The notes below the pieces were generated by a model, which searched no databases, was not told where the DNA came from, and was given only the letters and a program-made list of their open reading frames with translations. DNA of 64,000 bases from Saussurea involucrata (lineage: Eukaryota; Streptophyta; Magnoliopsida; Asterales; Asteraceae). Every line of letters starts with the position of its first letter. Positions within the stretch are counted from its first letter, which is position 1. Positions 22,481-34,335 of the stretch are shown piece by piece. The DNA is taken from positions 63,671,320-63,735,319 of the forward strand of contig CM066315.1 in NCBI GenBank assembly GCA_033807775.1. Direction: 5' to 3'. The position numbers and the translations under genes were made by a program.

Positions 22481-23094
22481 ACCATAGTGATCGAGTCACC
22501 TTTACAACTTTTGTACCAGATGCTCATGTCTTGGTCGGGATCCTTTCACATCCCACAATGTTAGCGGTCTCATTTTATGTACCGCGAGTTTTGGCTCGAG
22601 AACCACGCCTTATGCGCTCTAGTCTGTGCGACCTAGGATCACGTAGGAATTCGCATTGTCCACCTGGGTGGTTTTGTTGCAGTATCCAGATTTTACAACA
22701 TAAAGGAATTATGAAAAAAAAAATCTACATATTGATGGAAATTAGAGCTTTCCCTACACACGTCATTGTTTTACCGTAAAATTGATGTCAAGTACAAAAT
22801 TACAAATATTGATGATGAAGAACTATAAAAAAGTAATAGAGTCAATATATGGATGTAAAAGTATTAAAAATAACTCAAAAATTTCATAAAGTATATATTA
22901 AAAGCTTCCAACATATATTAAGCAGAAAATATATAATCTAACGAATTCTAAACTCTAACACTTACAATATATGTACATCTATACTACCTTTTTATACATT
23001 TATATCAAAATTATTGAAGACAAATAATCAAGCACAAAGTAGCAACACTTTATGTGAGAAATTTAAAAGCTAAGAATTACAAATTTTGAAGCAT
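22481..23094. repeat. dispersed repeat, copy 1
   Basis: It matches 23341-23947 over about 610 bp in direct orientation at high similarity, starting at the CACCATAGTGATCGAGTC block. Another part occurs at 2655-2800. It has no coding capacity and no terminal features I can recognise. Confidence 0.8.
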
Positions 23095-23340
23095 AACTAA
23101 TTATAAGTTCTCACCAACACCATGTTTGAAATGCTCAAAAGTTTCTTTCTCTCTTTGAATAGTTTATATTCTCCTTCAAGCTTGAGTCCGGAATTTCATT
23201 CCCAAAAATTCAAAATTTTCAAACTTCAAATGCATGCATCTCGCTCCAATGGTTGTATCTTCTGGCCCCCAAGTTTTGATTTCTCCATCTTTTCTCCATA
23301 ACCCTACATTTTTTTAAGCAAAATCAGCCCTGATTCTCCA

Positions 23341-23947
23341 CCATAGTGATCGAGTCGCCTTTACAACTTTTGTTCCAAATGTTCATGTCTTGGTCGGGAT
23401 CCTTTCACATCCCACAATGTTAGGGATCTCATTTTATGTACAGCAAGTTTTGGCTCGAGAACCAAGCCTTATGCGATCTAGTCTATGCGGCCTACGAGTT
23501 CGCATTGCCCACCTGGGTGGTTTTGTTGCAGTATCCAAATTTTACAACATAAAGGAATTATGAAAAAAAAAATTCTACATCTTGATGGAAATTAGAGCTT
23601 TCCCTACACACGTCATGGTTTTACCGTAAAATTGATGTCGAGTACAAAATTACAAATATTGATGATGAAGAGCTATAAAGAAGTAATAGAGTCAATATAT
23701 CTATGTAAAAAGTATTAAAAATAACTCAAAAATTTCATAAAGTATATATTAAAAGCTTCCAACATATATTAAGCAGAAAATATACAATCTAACAAATTCT
23801 AAACTCTAACACTTACAATATACGTACATCTATACTACCTTATCATACATTTATATAAAAACTATTGAAGACAAATAATCAAGCACAAATTAGCACCACT
23901 TTATGCGAGAAATTTAAGAACTAAGAACTATAAATTTTGAAGCAAAA
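23341..23947. repeat. dispersed repeat, copy 2
   Basis: Direct-repeat partner of 22481-23094 at a distance of 860 bp. The intervening 23095-23340 is single-copy in this window. Confidence 0.8.
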
Positions 23948-24409
23948 ATGACACTTGATCCAACTTTTAAGGTGTTATTTTTCTTTGAAATATGGACATT
24001 AATGTACAAAAATTGATTGTTGTTGTGTACTTAAAACGATTTGTACTATGAATTATTGTTTACATTATTTGGAGTACACATTCTGATGCATTGGAGCGGG
24101 TACATAACTAGTTATAATGTTTTGTTTTGTTTTTTGTTTGGATTGATGGAAATGATGCATGTCTGGCTTCATCCCTATGCCTAAAACATCAGCACAAACA
24201 ACAGACCTACTACATTGTAGAACTCTCCATTTCTTCTTCTTTTCCACATCATCGTCTGTGAAAACCCAAGAAAGACCTTGGGTTTAACAATGGTGGCAGC
24301 TCTATGTCTTTGGAAGCCAAAAGGGTAGGTTTACATTGCACAATTCCAGAAGCAGAGGCATTTTTTTCAAAAGGACAGTATGCAAAAGTTTTTTTTAGCA
24401 GAATTAAGT

Positions 24410-24447
<38 letters not shown>

Positions 24448-24974
24448 GAGGGAGAGAAAAGGGGTTTGTGTTGGGATTTGAAGAAGAAGAATAAGCGTTA
24501 TTGGGATTTCAACAAGGGTGAGAAGGCATTTTCAACTCTCTTGGTTCCTTATTCAGTTAAGAGGTTTTAAGAGGTCAGGTAACCACTTCTATATTCAGAT
24601 GTATTTAAGAGTTTAAAGGGTCTGAAATCTGAAGAAGAAAAAAACGGTCGGAATGAAGAAATGTCTGGACGATTTAGACTTAAGAGGTATTAAGGGTTTT
24701 TTTTAAACAAACATCCCCTAAAAGTAATCAACGGTTCGAATCTAGTTCTCACGTTTCTCACATTAACCTCAAATTCTCACACAATCCTTTGCCTCGCAAT
24801 TAATAACCATAGAATATCACAAAAATAAATTCGAGATGGATAAAGTCGAAGTAAAATTTGAAGCAAGATTGAGGGTTCAATGATTTTAGAATCGCGTTGT
24901 AGCACACGGATACACGACTGATATACATACGTATATGTGTCAACACCAAACTTATGATTAAATTACTTGTCACA
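23948..24974. other. spacer with TA/CA microsatellite, no gene recognised
   Basis: It contains a TA run then a CA run at about 24410-24447. Words TTAAGAGGT near 24557 and 24684 bracket a short AT-rich stretch and could belong to a MITE, but the ends are not convincing. Confidence 0.4.
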
Positions 24975-24979
24975 AAATA

Positions 24980-25752
24980 TGTTGGTTCCTGTTTTGCTAA
25001 AACAATGATCTTAACTTTCAGTTAGTTCAGATTGTATGGTGCGGAAGCGTATTTAAGATCTGAAAGATAATGTAAGGTAGAAGATCACACAATATCAAAT
25101 AAAGCAAAGAGTAAATAACATATGTTTCTTAAAGATTATTGTATTTGATATATAATAAGAACACCAAGAACTTTAAAGGATTAACAAGAAATCTGCAGTT
25201 TAATGGTGTGTGTGTTGTGAAAAGCTTAATAGAAGAGTTCACATGAACCTTCTATTTATACTACTCCTAACGGGGACAATAAGGACTGAAGGTACAAAGA
25301 CACTGTTCTGGAATAGTAGCTGGAAGGGACAAGACACTGTTCTGGAAAAGTTGTAAATACAACGTTCATTAAATGCTCCGTATTCAGCTTTAGGTGGAAA
25401 CCTATCAGAGTTTGACACGTGGAGTTGTCAGGTCACGCCTTTGTACGATTGATCTTTAGAACCTTCGAATGGTAGGTATTGTAAGAAGCATGTTCGTCCT
25501 TGTTAAGATCTTTTGCGTAGATCTTCTTTTTGCCACAGAAGCTCTGTCAAGTATGACAGAGGCGCTGTGGCCTTGTCCGCATAGAAGAGTCTCGTTGTTT
25601 CTTCACTTCGGTCTTCTTGATTAACCCGGCAGAGCTTCTGTCGAAGACTTCTGTCTTCTCGGTTACTCGGCTACTCGGCAGAGCCTCTGTGGATTACTTC
25701 TGTACTTAGACTATTTTTACTACTTTTATAAACAGAAAGATTGGAGCTAACA
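24980..25752 (-). repeat. Sirevirus 3' LTR
   Basis: On the minus strand it starts TGTTAGCTCC and ends GGAACCAACA. By eye it differs from the 5' LTR at about 20 sites. It contains the inverted words ACAGAAGCTCTGT (25535-25547), CAGAGCTTCTG (25630-25640) and CAGAGCCTCTG (about 25680-25690). Confidence 0.93.
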
Positions 25753-25764
25753 ATCTCCCCCTAA
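25753..25764 (-). promoter_or_regulatory. Sirevirus polypurine tract
   Basis: On the minus strand AGGGGGAGAT directly precedes the 3' LTR start TGTTAGC. Confidence 0.85.
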
Positions 25765-25878
25765 GTAGTGAAAATTAAAAATTTGAAAGTGCAAGTATTT
25801 TCTAAGTACAAGAATATTTTCTTTTCATATTAGATTTTGCCAGAGGCATTTACATTTGATTGTATTGAAAAGAAAATA

Positions 25879-28800
25879 TTATAGAGGATATGTTTGACCG
25901 ACTCGAATGTTGGCATTCTTGAAGTCATTGAAACTTCTGCGGTCGAGTCCTTCTTGTTTGAGCTCGTGATAGAAGCTGATGCAGAGATTTCGGAGGTTGA
26001 TTGTTGCATCGATAACCTCTATCAGTCTGTCGGCAAGACTTTGATTCATGACCTTTGTTCCTCTGTGTTCCACTAGGATCATTCTAAACACTGTCAAAGT
26101 ACGTGTTGCGTACTTCTGAAAGTCCATCTCTACGAACAACTTTGATTTACCAGAAGGATCTAGAAATACTAACCCGACCCTTGGATTTGTGATGATTGAG
26201 TTTGGTGTAGCAGAGGGAGGGCAGTAGTCTTCTGGTGGTTGAACGGTTAAGCTCTTTACTCCAAGATCTCGAGCCAATTGAAAATCTACCATGCTGTATA
26301 GCATAAGCTTTTCACGTATGGCCTTTCTTATCACCCTGTAGGCTCTGCGAACTTCGTCGGTTGTGAAGTTCTCTTTCGTCCATTCCAAAAGATCAGGTAG
26401 ATCATAAGGATTGAGATTCCTAAGATCTGCATCTGCAAATTGGTTCTCTGATTTGTCCTCTCTTTTGACCTTGTAGATGTTGTAAGAGAGTTTAAGCCAG
26501 CTTATGGTTCTTGAGAATTTGCAATATAGGACTTTGACGATCTTGGATGTTGAGAAGATTTCGTGTTTAGGCTTGGGTTTTGTTCTGGTGAAGAGGTTTT
26601 CGAGGTCAGCACGGAAGTCAGGGTCTTGAATGGTTGGTTCTGATTGATCCATTATGCCCATTCTGCTGTATAAGTACCTATATACCACTTCTTCCATTTG
26701 TGGTGGTGGTGGTTGAGGTAAGGTTCTGCGCAGAGCATCTAATTGGTTCTTGACTTGTGCCACTCGATCCTCTGAAGCTTTTGTCTTTGGATCCAGAACA
26801 GGAATATCTGACAGAGGTTTAGTGCCGAAAGCCCAGTCTTCTTCTTCAGGCTTTGGTGTTTTATACGCATCGAAAGAGCTCTTCATCAATTTTTCTGTCG
26901 AAGGTTAATGCTTGAGCTTTTTCTTCTGCGGTTCTTCTGTCACAATCCCTTTTCCCTTGTCTTTTGCCTTCAGCTGTTCTGCTTGTTGAGATGGGGTTGC
27001 TTCTGTAGGTTTTGACGCTTGAGTCTCAGAGGGCTTTGTTGGTGATTTGGGTTTGGGTTCTGTTGGAGAGGTTTCAGGTGTTTTGCTCAGATATTTTCTT
27101 TTGTGAGCAATGGTTTTGGTTTTTGGGTTGGTTTTGGGTGTTGGGGAAGGTAGTTCGTCTTCGGAGGATGTCAGAAGGTGGACTTCTTCTTGGATTTGGA
27201 CATCTTTTCCAAACACAGAAGGAGTTTCCACAGAGGTGGGTGTTGCCTCTGTGGTCTTCTGTTTTTGAACATGGGTTGTTTCTGGTATTTGGGTTTCTTC
27301 AGGAATGGATTCCATAGAGATGGTTGTTGTCTCTGTGGTTTGGTTTCTGCTTTGGGTTTCAGGTGTTTGGGTTTTAGCAGGGGTTTCTTCAGAGATTATT
27401 TCCACAGAGGTGGGTGTTGCCTCTGTAGATGGTTGTGTTCTTTGTTGGGTTTGAGATGGGGGTGCTTGGTTGATGGGTTCTGCGACTATTGGTGGAGCTG
27501 GTAGACCTCTGCTCGCAGCTTCTTCCCTTTGTTTCTCCCCTCGATTCTCCCCCTCAGGATGATCTGATGGACCATGATGGTCATCATCAGAGTCATCTTG
27601 ATGTTTATCTGTCGTACCCTCTGCCATGCATATCGTATCTGGTTTCTTTGGTGGAACAGCCCCTGCAGTAATCATCTTTGCGCACAAGTCATCATAGAGG
27701 CCGAGCAGTGTTTCAACCTTTGCTTCTGTGTTGAAGCGCATTTTGCCGACACTAGCTTGAAACTCTTTGACATAGTGTGCGTTGGCAACGGTGAAAGCTT
27801 TGATGAATTCGGTCATCTGATCAAGTATTCCTTGGCCGAGTTCTGTCACTTGAGCTCTGGTCTTGTAGTCAGAAGGCTTCATGGCCTGAGTATTTTTGGT
27901 TGTTTGTTCTTGAACTTCGTCTAAGGCTTTCTTCAGGTCTTCGGGTATAAGAGCCTTAGATTTTGAGGATTGCTCTTTTAGTTGCAGAAGAAAGTGCTTG
28001 ACAGAGTCTTTGAAGGCAGTGGTGGCGGCTTTTCCGAATTCAGCTGCTGCAGAGGTGGCAGTGGTAGTAGCAGTGTGTGTTGCAGAGGACTTCATCTGGG
28101 TTATGGCGTTTTGCACCTCTGTGGACAAGGTGTCCATTTTGGTGTTTAGGTCAAGGATTGCCCTGGATGTAGTATCTGCAAAAGATTTGAAAGAGCTTTG
28201 CAACTCTTTCATTGTTTGGTTCACAGAGGTGACAAGGGTTTGGAACTCATCCCTTGATACATGTGAACTCGTTGTAACCTCTGGGGGAACACATTCGTCC
28301 CCAGAGTGAGTCTCTGTTCCTGAGATACCTTCTTTCGCCCTTGTTTGGATGTTGGGGGTGGAAGGATTTCCTTCTGATCCTCGAGCAGAAGCATCTAGTG
28401 CTTCAGACTCTACAGAGGTTCTGTGAATGACATTGTCTAGATCCACTCCAGAGGTGGGTACTAGATTATCCTTTTGTTGACTCGGAGACTTGTCTAGAGT
28501 CTTTCCGTCTTTGTGCACTCTAATCTCCTCTGAAGAGATGTTTGGACCTAGTTGTGTGCGTGTGGCAGAGGAAACAAATTCCTCTGCAAGGATGTCGGGT
28601 GTGATCTGGGGCAATAGATCACGAACTAAGGATGAATCCTTTAGAGAGGATTCCCCTGGAATGGTTTCCCCGGTTATTATTGGTACAGAGGATGAAAGAA
28701 TTTCCTCTGTCTGGATGGTTTGGGTTGGGGTCGAGCCGTGCTGCTCTTTTTCAATATTGCCCTCTGCCACTAGACTGGCGGCAATAGAAGTGTGGGTTGC

Positions 28801-30965
28801 ACTGGGAGTTGGTTTTGGTTGTGTGCCTCTATTAATCCAGGCATCTTTTCTTGCTTTTGCTTCTATGAAGCATCCGACCACTTGTTCTCCATCGATGGTC
28901 TCAACCTCTGTTGCTACCATATGGATTGAGACTTCTGCCCTTGTTTCCCCTTCTTCTGTTACATCTTCACCCCTTGGACCTAGGGAGTCGTACATAGGAT
29001 GTGATCCATATAGTTGTCGTACATGGGGATGATGAAGACCTTTTCTTATTTGGTCAGCTTCCTCTACATCAGAATCCACTTCTGAGACTTCTACCCGAGG
29101 CACTCTAGTTTCAGTCATCTCTTCTGTTGGACTTCCTAACATGGTTTCCATGTTATGTTCTTCTGTAGCTACCTCTTCCTCTGGGCTTGCCCTTTGTACA
29201 TCAAATATGGGTTGAGTGAAGGGGTTCTGTAGGACTTCAGGAGTTTTGGATTGATTATTTTGTGGGATTTGGTCATCCTCTTCCAAGTCTGAAGAGATTC
29301 GGAAGTCTGTTTCTTCTGTAGATTCATGAGTTTCATGTGACAGAGCTTCTGCAGTCCATCCAGCAGTGTCGAGAGTGTTGGAAAATTCAGGTCGTTGGAG
29401 GAAGTCAGAGAAATCCCCGTGATGTGCATAGTTGAGGGGATTGGGGGATTGCAGAGGTGATTCTTGAGTTTGTTCTTCTGTGACTTCTTCTGCCACGTCT
29501 TCTGCCACTGTTTCCTCTACAATAGGAGACAGAGGTTTCCTAGTTTTCTTCTTGCTCTTTCTCCTCTTGGGTTTAGGTGCCCCTTCCTCTGAGGCTTTGA
29601 ATTTTCTCTTCTTTTTATGCTTTGGAGGAGAGGGAGGTGTAGATGATCCAACCTCTGTTGCATGAGGTGGAGATTGTTGAGCTTCTGCAGAGGTGCCTTC
29701 TGAAGCTTTCCTTCTGTGCTCTTTCTTCTTCTTTGGAGAGGTGGCAGAGGATTTTCTCTTCTTAGCAGGGGAGAGAATTTCTTCCCTCTGAGCTTAAAAG
29801 TTGGGCTGTACAAGCTCATGTTTGGCCAAAGCTGCAGCCCATTGCTCATCTGTCATTTTTTCTACAACCCTAGATCCTAATGGGGCCCCTAGACGCGGGG
29901 GAGTCATAGGACTCGGTTCTGGAGTTCTATGATTGCTTATGTATTCTAACTTAATGGTTTCATCGGTAGCATAGTCCAGAAGTAGTTTTGGCAGAGGTCT
30001 GCAGAATGGGTATTCAACTTCGTGCTCTGTTGGGGTGTTTTTGTTCAAGGGATATAGTCTGGCCGTCGGTCCATCCATTGGCCATTTTTGTAGACGTAGC
30101 AGAGGCTCTAGTAGGACACCCAGGATTCGCTGATATTGCAGAGGAGGTAGAGCTTCTTTCGATCTTCCCTTGGCCTTTTGAGAAGAGGTTTTTTCTGTCA
30201 ATGGTATTGACCATTTCCTGCATCATGATGGTGGAGTAGTCTAGAGGTAGATCATAATATACCTCGTACATTAAGGTCAAGATCTGGTGAGAGGTTTGGT
30301 CTGGACTGCCCACTTTCCCTGTTAGGCATCTGTTAAGAATTGAAATGAGGGTATTCCACAGAGGAGGAAGACGATTTCTTCTGAAACTATTCCTTTTTGT
30401 TAGGGTTGTGTTATACCCCAACATTTCAACAAAACGGCAGAGCTCTTCGTCTGTTGGTTCCTCTACATATGCCTTTATCCCAAGTAGACCTCTGGTGGGT
30501 AGACTGAACTCCAATGAGAACATTGTTCTGTTGAATTTGAGTTCAAGATGCTCGGATTTGTCGGGTTTTGAGATATAGCCTTTGATTTGTCTATCTTTAT
30601 AATCAAATCTGCTGCTTTGCCAGAATTGATTCAGGTATCTCGTCGGGATTTTGTTGACTGTTTTGGATAAAAGGGGGTAAAGGTAGTGGTTTTCCAGAAT
30701 GTTAAGAAGGATGGCATGTTCTTTCCCAAATGCGGTTTTTGAGGGTACCAGATAGTAGTTATTGGGTTTGAGAGGAAGAACACTTTCAAAGTGTTCATTT
30801 GCGATGAAGTTTTTCTCGTGGGTAGTTGGAGAGAAATTAGCTTCATCGTCGTAGTTATCTTTTTCAAGGTTTGCGGTTATATTTTGGATTTTGGGAATGC
30901 TCAGATTGAGAAGGTGAGTTTTCTTGAACAGGGGAGTCTTCAGGAATTTTGGAGGATGATGCCAT
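25879..30965 (-). pseudogene. Sirevirus third ORF (env-like position), about 1,700 codons, broken
   Basis: From an ATG at 30963-30965 one coding path runs to 25879, interrupted by frameshifts near 30875 and 30205 and TAA stops near 29795 and 26905; the segments on both sides of each stop are in the same frame. Parts in order: an N-terminal folded-looking region (about 30850-29800) with a Leu-rich LPPLWNTLISILNRCL helix; a very Lys-rich basic stretch (KKKRK, KRRKSKKK) near 29750-29550 that could be a nuclear localisation signal; about 800 residues of Glu/Thr/Ser/Pro-rich low-complexity sequence with a predicted coiled coil mid-way; a second Lys-rich end (KKKLKH); and a C-terminal domain of about 330 residues. 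No signal peptide or clear transmembrane helix is seen, so a viral envelope role is not supported. Related reading frames occur downstream of pol in other Sireviruses; function is unknown. Confidence 0.7.
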
Positions 30966-31241
30966 TGTTGTTTATCTTGAGGAAAAGAATGAAAGATAGG
31001 TAGGTTGCAGGTTTTGCAAGGTTCGCCGGAGAAGAAGATGAGAGTTCGTAAAGGTTTTATGAGGAGTGGTAACTTGGGTTTTATAGTGAATGGTAACGGT
31101 TATAATTCTGAAGAGGCAAATATATGGAAGTGAATAAAATTTGGAATCCGTACTTGAGTGTGAACGACGGGTTCAAATTTCCAGGAGAACGTGTGCTGTG
31201 TACGTCCAATGAAAATGTGACACGTCAGCAGTGTCAGAGCA

Positions 31242-32602
31242 TGATAATGCCACTTTTTGGCGTTATTTTCAGTTCTCAAACCAACGAGATTGGCTTGGAT
31301 TCAAGTAAAAAGGCGTGTATTTTACGGTTTATCTAGTGAATTATGCAGGTTAGCTAAAAGGCGGCATTTCTCGAGAAAGAAGCTAAAAAGAGCCCAAAAC
31401 GAGTCAAAACGAAGCCTAACGGAAGCCCAAAAGCCAAGCCCAAGACCCGCGACCGAACCAGGACCCGACCCGCGAACCAGAAATCGACCCACACAGCAAA
31501 AAGCATACGCGCGACTTAGCCCGCGACTTGCAAGTCGCGCGGCAAGTCGCATAAGTCACTGTTTGTCGAAAATCAGCTTTATTTTCCGGGGTTTAGGTCA
31601 TTATTCGATATCATTCTTACGGCAGACGATCGGGAGCAGTTCAGGGGCGACTTTGGGCGATTTTTCGGAGTCCTCGAAGCCACGTTAGAGAGCCGATCAC
31701 GGATACATTCATCACGGAACGTAGAGACGAACACGAGAGGAGGGAGTTTTCATCACTTTTATCACGATTTCATCTTTCACATTTGATCATGTTTACATAT
31801 ACTTTTGCACCTTTTTCTCTTATGTTTGAATCCACCACCGACATGAACTAACCGGTTCGTGTTGGGGGTTGGAATGAATTCGGTTTGTAGCATGTAACGA
31901 ATTGATTTGAACTTTTATCAGTTTTCCTTAATTAATGAAGCATGTGATTTCGTTCTTAATGCATTTGTGAATTTGGCCAATTTACAATTGATTCATTGTT
32001 AGTAATTAAGTTCGCGAGGATTGATTGCTATTTAGAATTAGGAATTGCATGCCTTAAGCCCAAAAGGGTGATAGAGATATACCGAGTAGGCTTTAGTCCC
32101 ATTTAAACCGTTAGGTTGATATCGAGAGATAAAATCTAGTCAATTTAACATAAATCGAGTACTTAATGTGTTTTGGAATCCATAAGTGAGATCGAGAGAT
32201 TGAACTTATCCTTTTCAAAATAAAATCCGTTGTTGGTCGAAAGAAAACGACGGTGATCTTAAAAGATTTGGGAATCATTAAGGGGATTAACTGGTAATTG
32301 TTTTGAGTCGATTGTTTGCATGTGTATAACCTGAGGATTTCCAACCCTCAACTTTTCTCTCTATCAAAGTTTACAAAGCTGTTCTGTTTGTCTTGTGTTT
32401 GATTTGATTTTATTTATTGCAATTAATTAGTTTATAAAACCAATCCTCCAATTTCGACAGTCCAATTAATAGTTCTTATAGTAATTGTGATACTTAGTTC
32501 CTAGTTCCCCGTGATTCGATACTCGTACTTTCCAAGTACTATTACTTGACTTCGACCCGTACACTTGCGGTAAGATTCGTGGGGTGTCAAAACCTCGTGT
32601 CA
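31242..32602 (+). repeat. nested Athila 5' LTR
   Basis: It begins TGATAATGCC and ends CTCGTGTCA. It contains the perfect 18-bp palindrome CGCGACTTGCAAGTCGCG at 31522-31539. Confidence 0.95.
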
Positions 32603-32608
32603 AGTTTT

Positions 32609-32626
32609 TGGCGCCGTTGCCGGGGA
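32609..32626 (+). promoter_or_regulatory. nested Athila primer binding site
   Basis: TGGCGCCGTTGCCGGGGA, the characteristic Athila/Tat PBS region, six bases after the LTR. Confidence 0.9.
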
Positions 32627-32760
32627 ACTAGTTGTAGCTAATAGCACTACCATCTATACGCGCTATTAGGTTGGACATTTTCTTTTCTTGTTATTTTTCC
32701 AACACTTTCAGTTTTCGGATTATTGACTTTACTGTCTTCTTTTCAGGTACCACTTGGTTT

Positions 32761-34335
32761 ATGCCAAGGACGACCCGAGGAAAAGAGATCGAACAATTTG
32801 ATCCAGAGATCGAAAGAACCGCTCGTCGGCTGTGTAAGGAAGCGAAAGCCAAAAGGAATCTGAAATTCGAGATGTCCGACGACGAGAGACCACCTCCGCG
32901 CAATGATCCTCCACCTCGCCGCAACAATCCACCACCACCTCCGGAAAGAGTTCCGATGCGGTCATTTGCCGATCCTAATGTGGCGGCCGCACGGATAGGC
33001 ATTCAACCACCTACCACTGCGGCTAACTATTTCGAAATAAAGCCGAGCACCATCGTAATGGTGCAGCAAAATCAATATGGAGGAGCACCGACCGAAGATC
33101 CTCACGCTCATCTCCGGGCTTTCGAGTGCATTTGTAGCACCTTCAAGATCAACGGGATGGAGGAGAACGCAATCAAACTGAGGCTGTTCAGTTTTTCATT
33201 AAAAGGTCGAGCTGAAATATGGATAGAAGGCCTACCGTCAGATCAGATCACTACTTGGGCACAGTTGAAAGCAGCCTTCCTCCAAAAGTTTTTCCCACCG
33301 AGCAGAACCGCCCAACTAATGGCGGAGATCACCCATTTTTCTCAATGGGATCAGGAAACGTTATATGAGGCTTGGGAGCGTTATAAGGACATGATCAAAA
33401 AGTGTCCTCATCATGGGCTACAGGGCTGGGTCATCATCCAGACCTTCTTCAGTGGACTCCACCCGCAATTTAAGAACGACATCACGGCTGCCGCGGGTGG
33501 AGCACTAATGGACAAGTCGTATGAGGAAGCGTGCGAGCTGATTGAGAACTTGGCCGAACATAGTTTCTCCACTCCGAGATCAGCGATAAGACGAGTTGCA
33601 AGTGTCCAAGAGAGTAATGAGCTGAATGAACTGAAAGCTCAACTAGCCTCTCTCACGAATCAGCTGAATGGAGGAAATCTTCAAGAACCTGACCAGATTC
33701 ACTTTGTGTCAAACCGGAACCAACCGAGAAACGATCCTTTCTCGAACACCTATAATGAGGGATGGAAGAAGCATCCCAATCTTTCATGGAATCAGCCCGG
33801 TCAACCACAGTCAGGTAATTTTTCTAACTCTTCTAATTTTGCTCAAACTAATAATGTGTACCGTCCTCCAGGTTTTCACCAAAGGAATGAAGGACCCTCG
33901 ATGGAGAAGAAACCGGGATTAGAAGAGATGATGATGAATTTCATGTCAAAAATGGACAGCACGGTCGAGGGATTAGCGAGCACGATCAACACGGTGAAAG
34001 CCGCAACTGATCAAAATACAGCCTCAATCAGAATTCTCGAGAGGCAAGTGGGGCAGATTTCGGAAGCCCTACAAAACCGACCACCTGGCACATTTCCAAG
34101 CATGGCCAAAAAGAGGAACCAAGAGAATTGTAATGCCATCTATCTGAGAAATGGCAAAGAACTGAATGGGAAGACAGCAAGGGAAGTCGAGCCTGAGGAA
34201 AAAGAGGTTGAGAAGGTGAAGGAAGTTGAAGCTGAAGAAAGCGAGGAAAGTGAACCGAAGAAGAAAAGAAGTGACACCACCGGTCAAGCAGGCAGCACCA
34301 AGAGTACCTTACCCGAGCAGGCTGAAAGCAAATAA
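32761..34335 (+). CDS. Athila Gag polyprotein, zinc knuckle absent
   Basis: The ATG at 32761 opens MPRTTRGKE, the usual Athila Gag start; an upstream in-frame ATG at 32671 is in the leader. The frame is open for 525 codons. Residues about 100-270 form the retrotransposon Gag core (LRAFECICSTFKINGM, LKAAFLQKFFPP, AWERYKDMIKKCPHHG). Pro-rich sequence precedes it and Glu/Lys-rich sequence follows. Family members normally have a CCHC knuckle before the segment ending GWKKHPNLSWN; here no Cys-containing knuckle is present. The protein would package element RNA. The frame ends in a +1 overlap with the protease frame (34226-34335), so Gag-Pro fusion requires a frameshift or is lost. Confidence 0.85.
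   Translation: MPRTTRGKEIEQFDPEIERTARRLCKEAKAKRNLKFEMSDDERPPPRNDPPPRRNNPPPPPERVPMRSFADPNVAAARIGIQPPTTAANYFEIKPSTIVMVQQNQYGGAPTEDPHAHLRAFECICSTFKINGMEENAIKLRLFSFSLKGRAEIWIEGLPSDQITTWAQLKAAFLQKFFPPSRTAQLMAEITHFSQWDQETLYEAWERYKDMIKKCPHHGLQGWVIIQTFFSGLHPQFKNDITAAAGGALMDKSYEEACELIENLAEHSFSTPRSAIRRVASVQESNELNELKAQLASLTNQLNGGNLQEPDQIHFVSNRNQPRNDPFSNTYNEGWKKHPNLSWNQPGQPQSGNFSNSSNFAQTNNVYRPPGFHQRNEGPSMEKKPGLEEMMMNFMSKMDSTVEGLASTINTVKAATDQNTASIRILERQVGQISEALQNRPPGTFPSMAKKRNQENCNAIYLRNGKELNGKTAREVEPEEKEVEKVKEVEAEESEESEPKKKRSDTTGQAGSTKSTLPEQAESK

Noticed and set aside
24554..24700. Possible MITE bounded by TTAAGAGGT words
   Set aside because: No matching terminal inverted repeats or target duplication could be defined by eye.
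27012..29665. Series of plus-strand frames of 60-180 codons
   Set aside because: Antisense of the low-complexity Sirevirus third ORF; no recognisable domains.
29517..29849. Minus-strand Lys/Arg-rich 110-codon frame
   Set aside because: An alternative frame over the basic stretch of the third ORF; the flanking long frame is the better reading.
25879..30965. Viral envelope gene
   Set aside because: No signal peptide, transmembrane segment or glycoprotein-like cysteine pattern is visible; only the position after pol suggests it.
32691..33002. Gly-rich antisense frame over the nested Athila gag
   Set aside because: Shadow of the Pro-rich Gag N-terminus.
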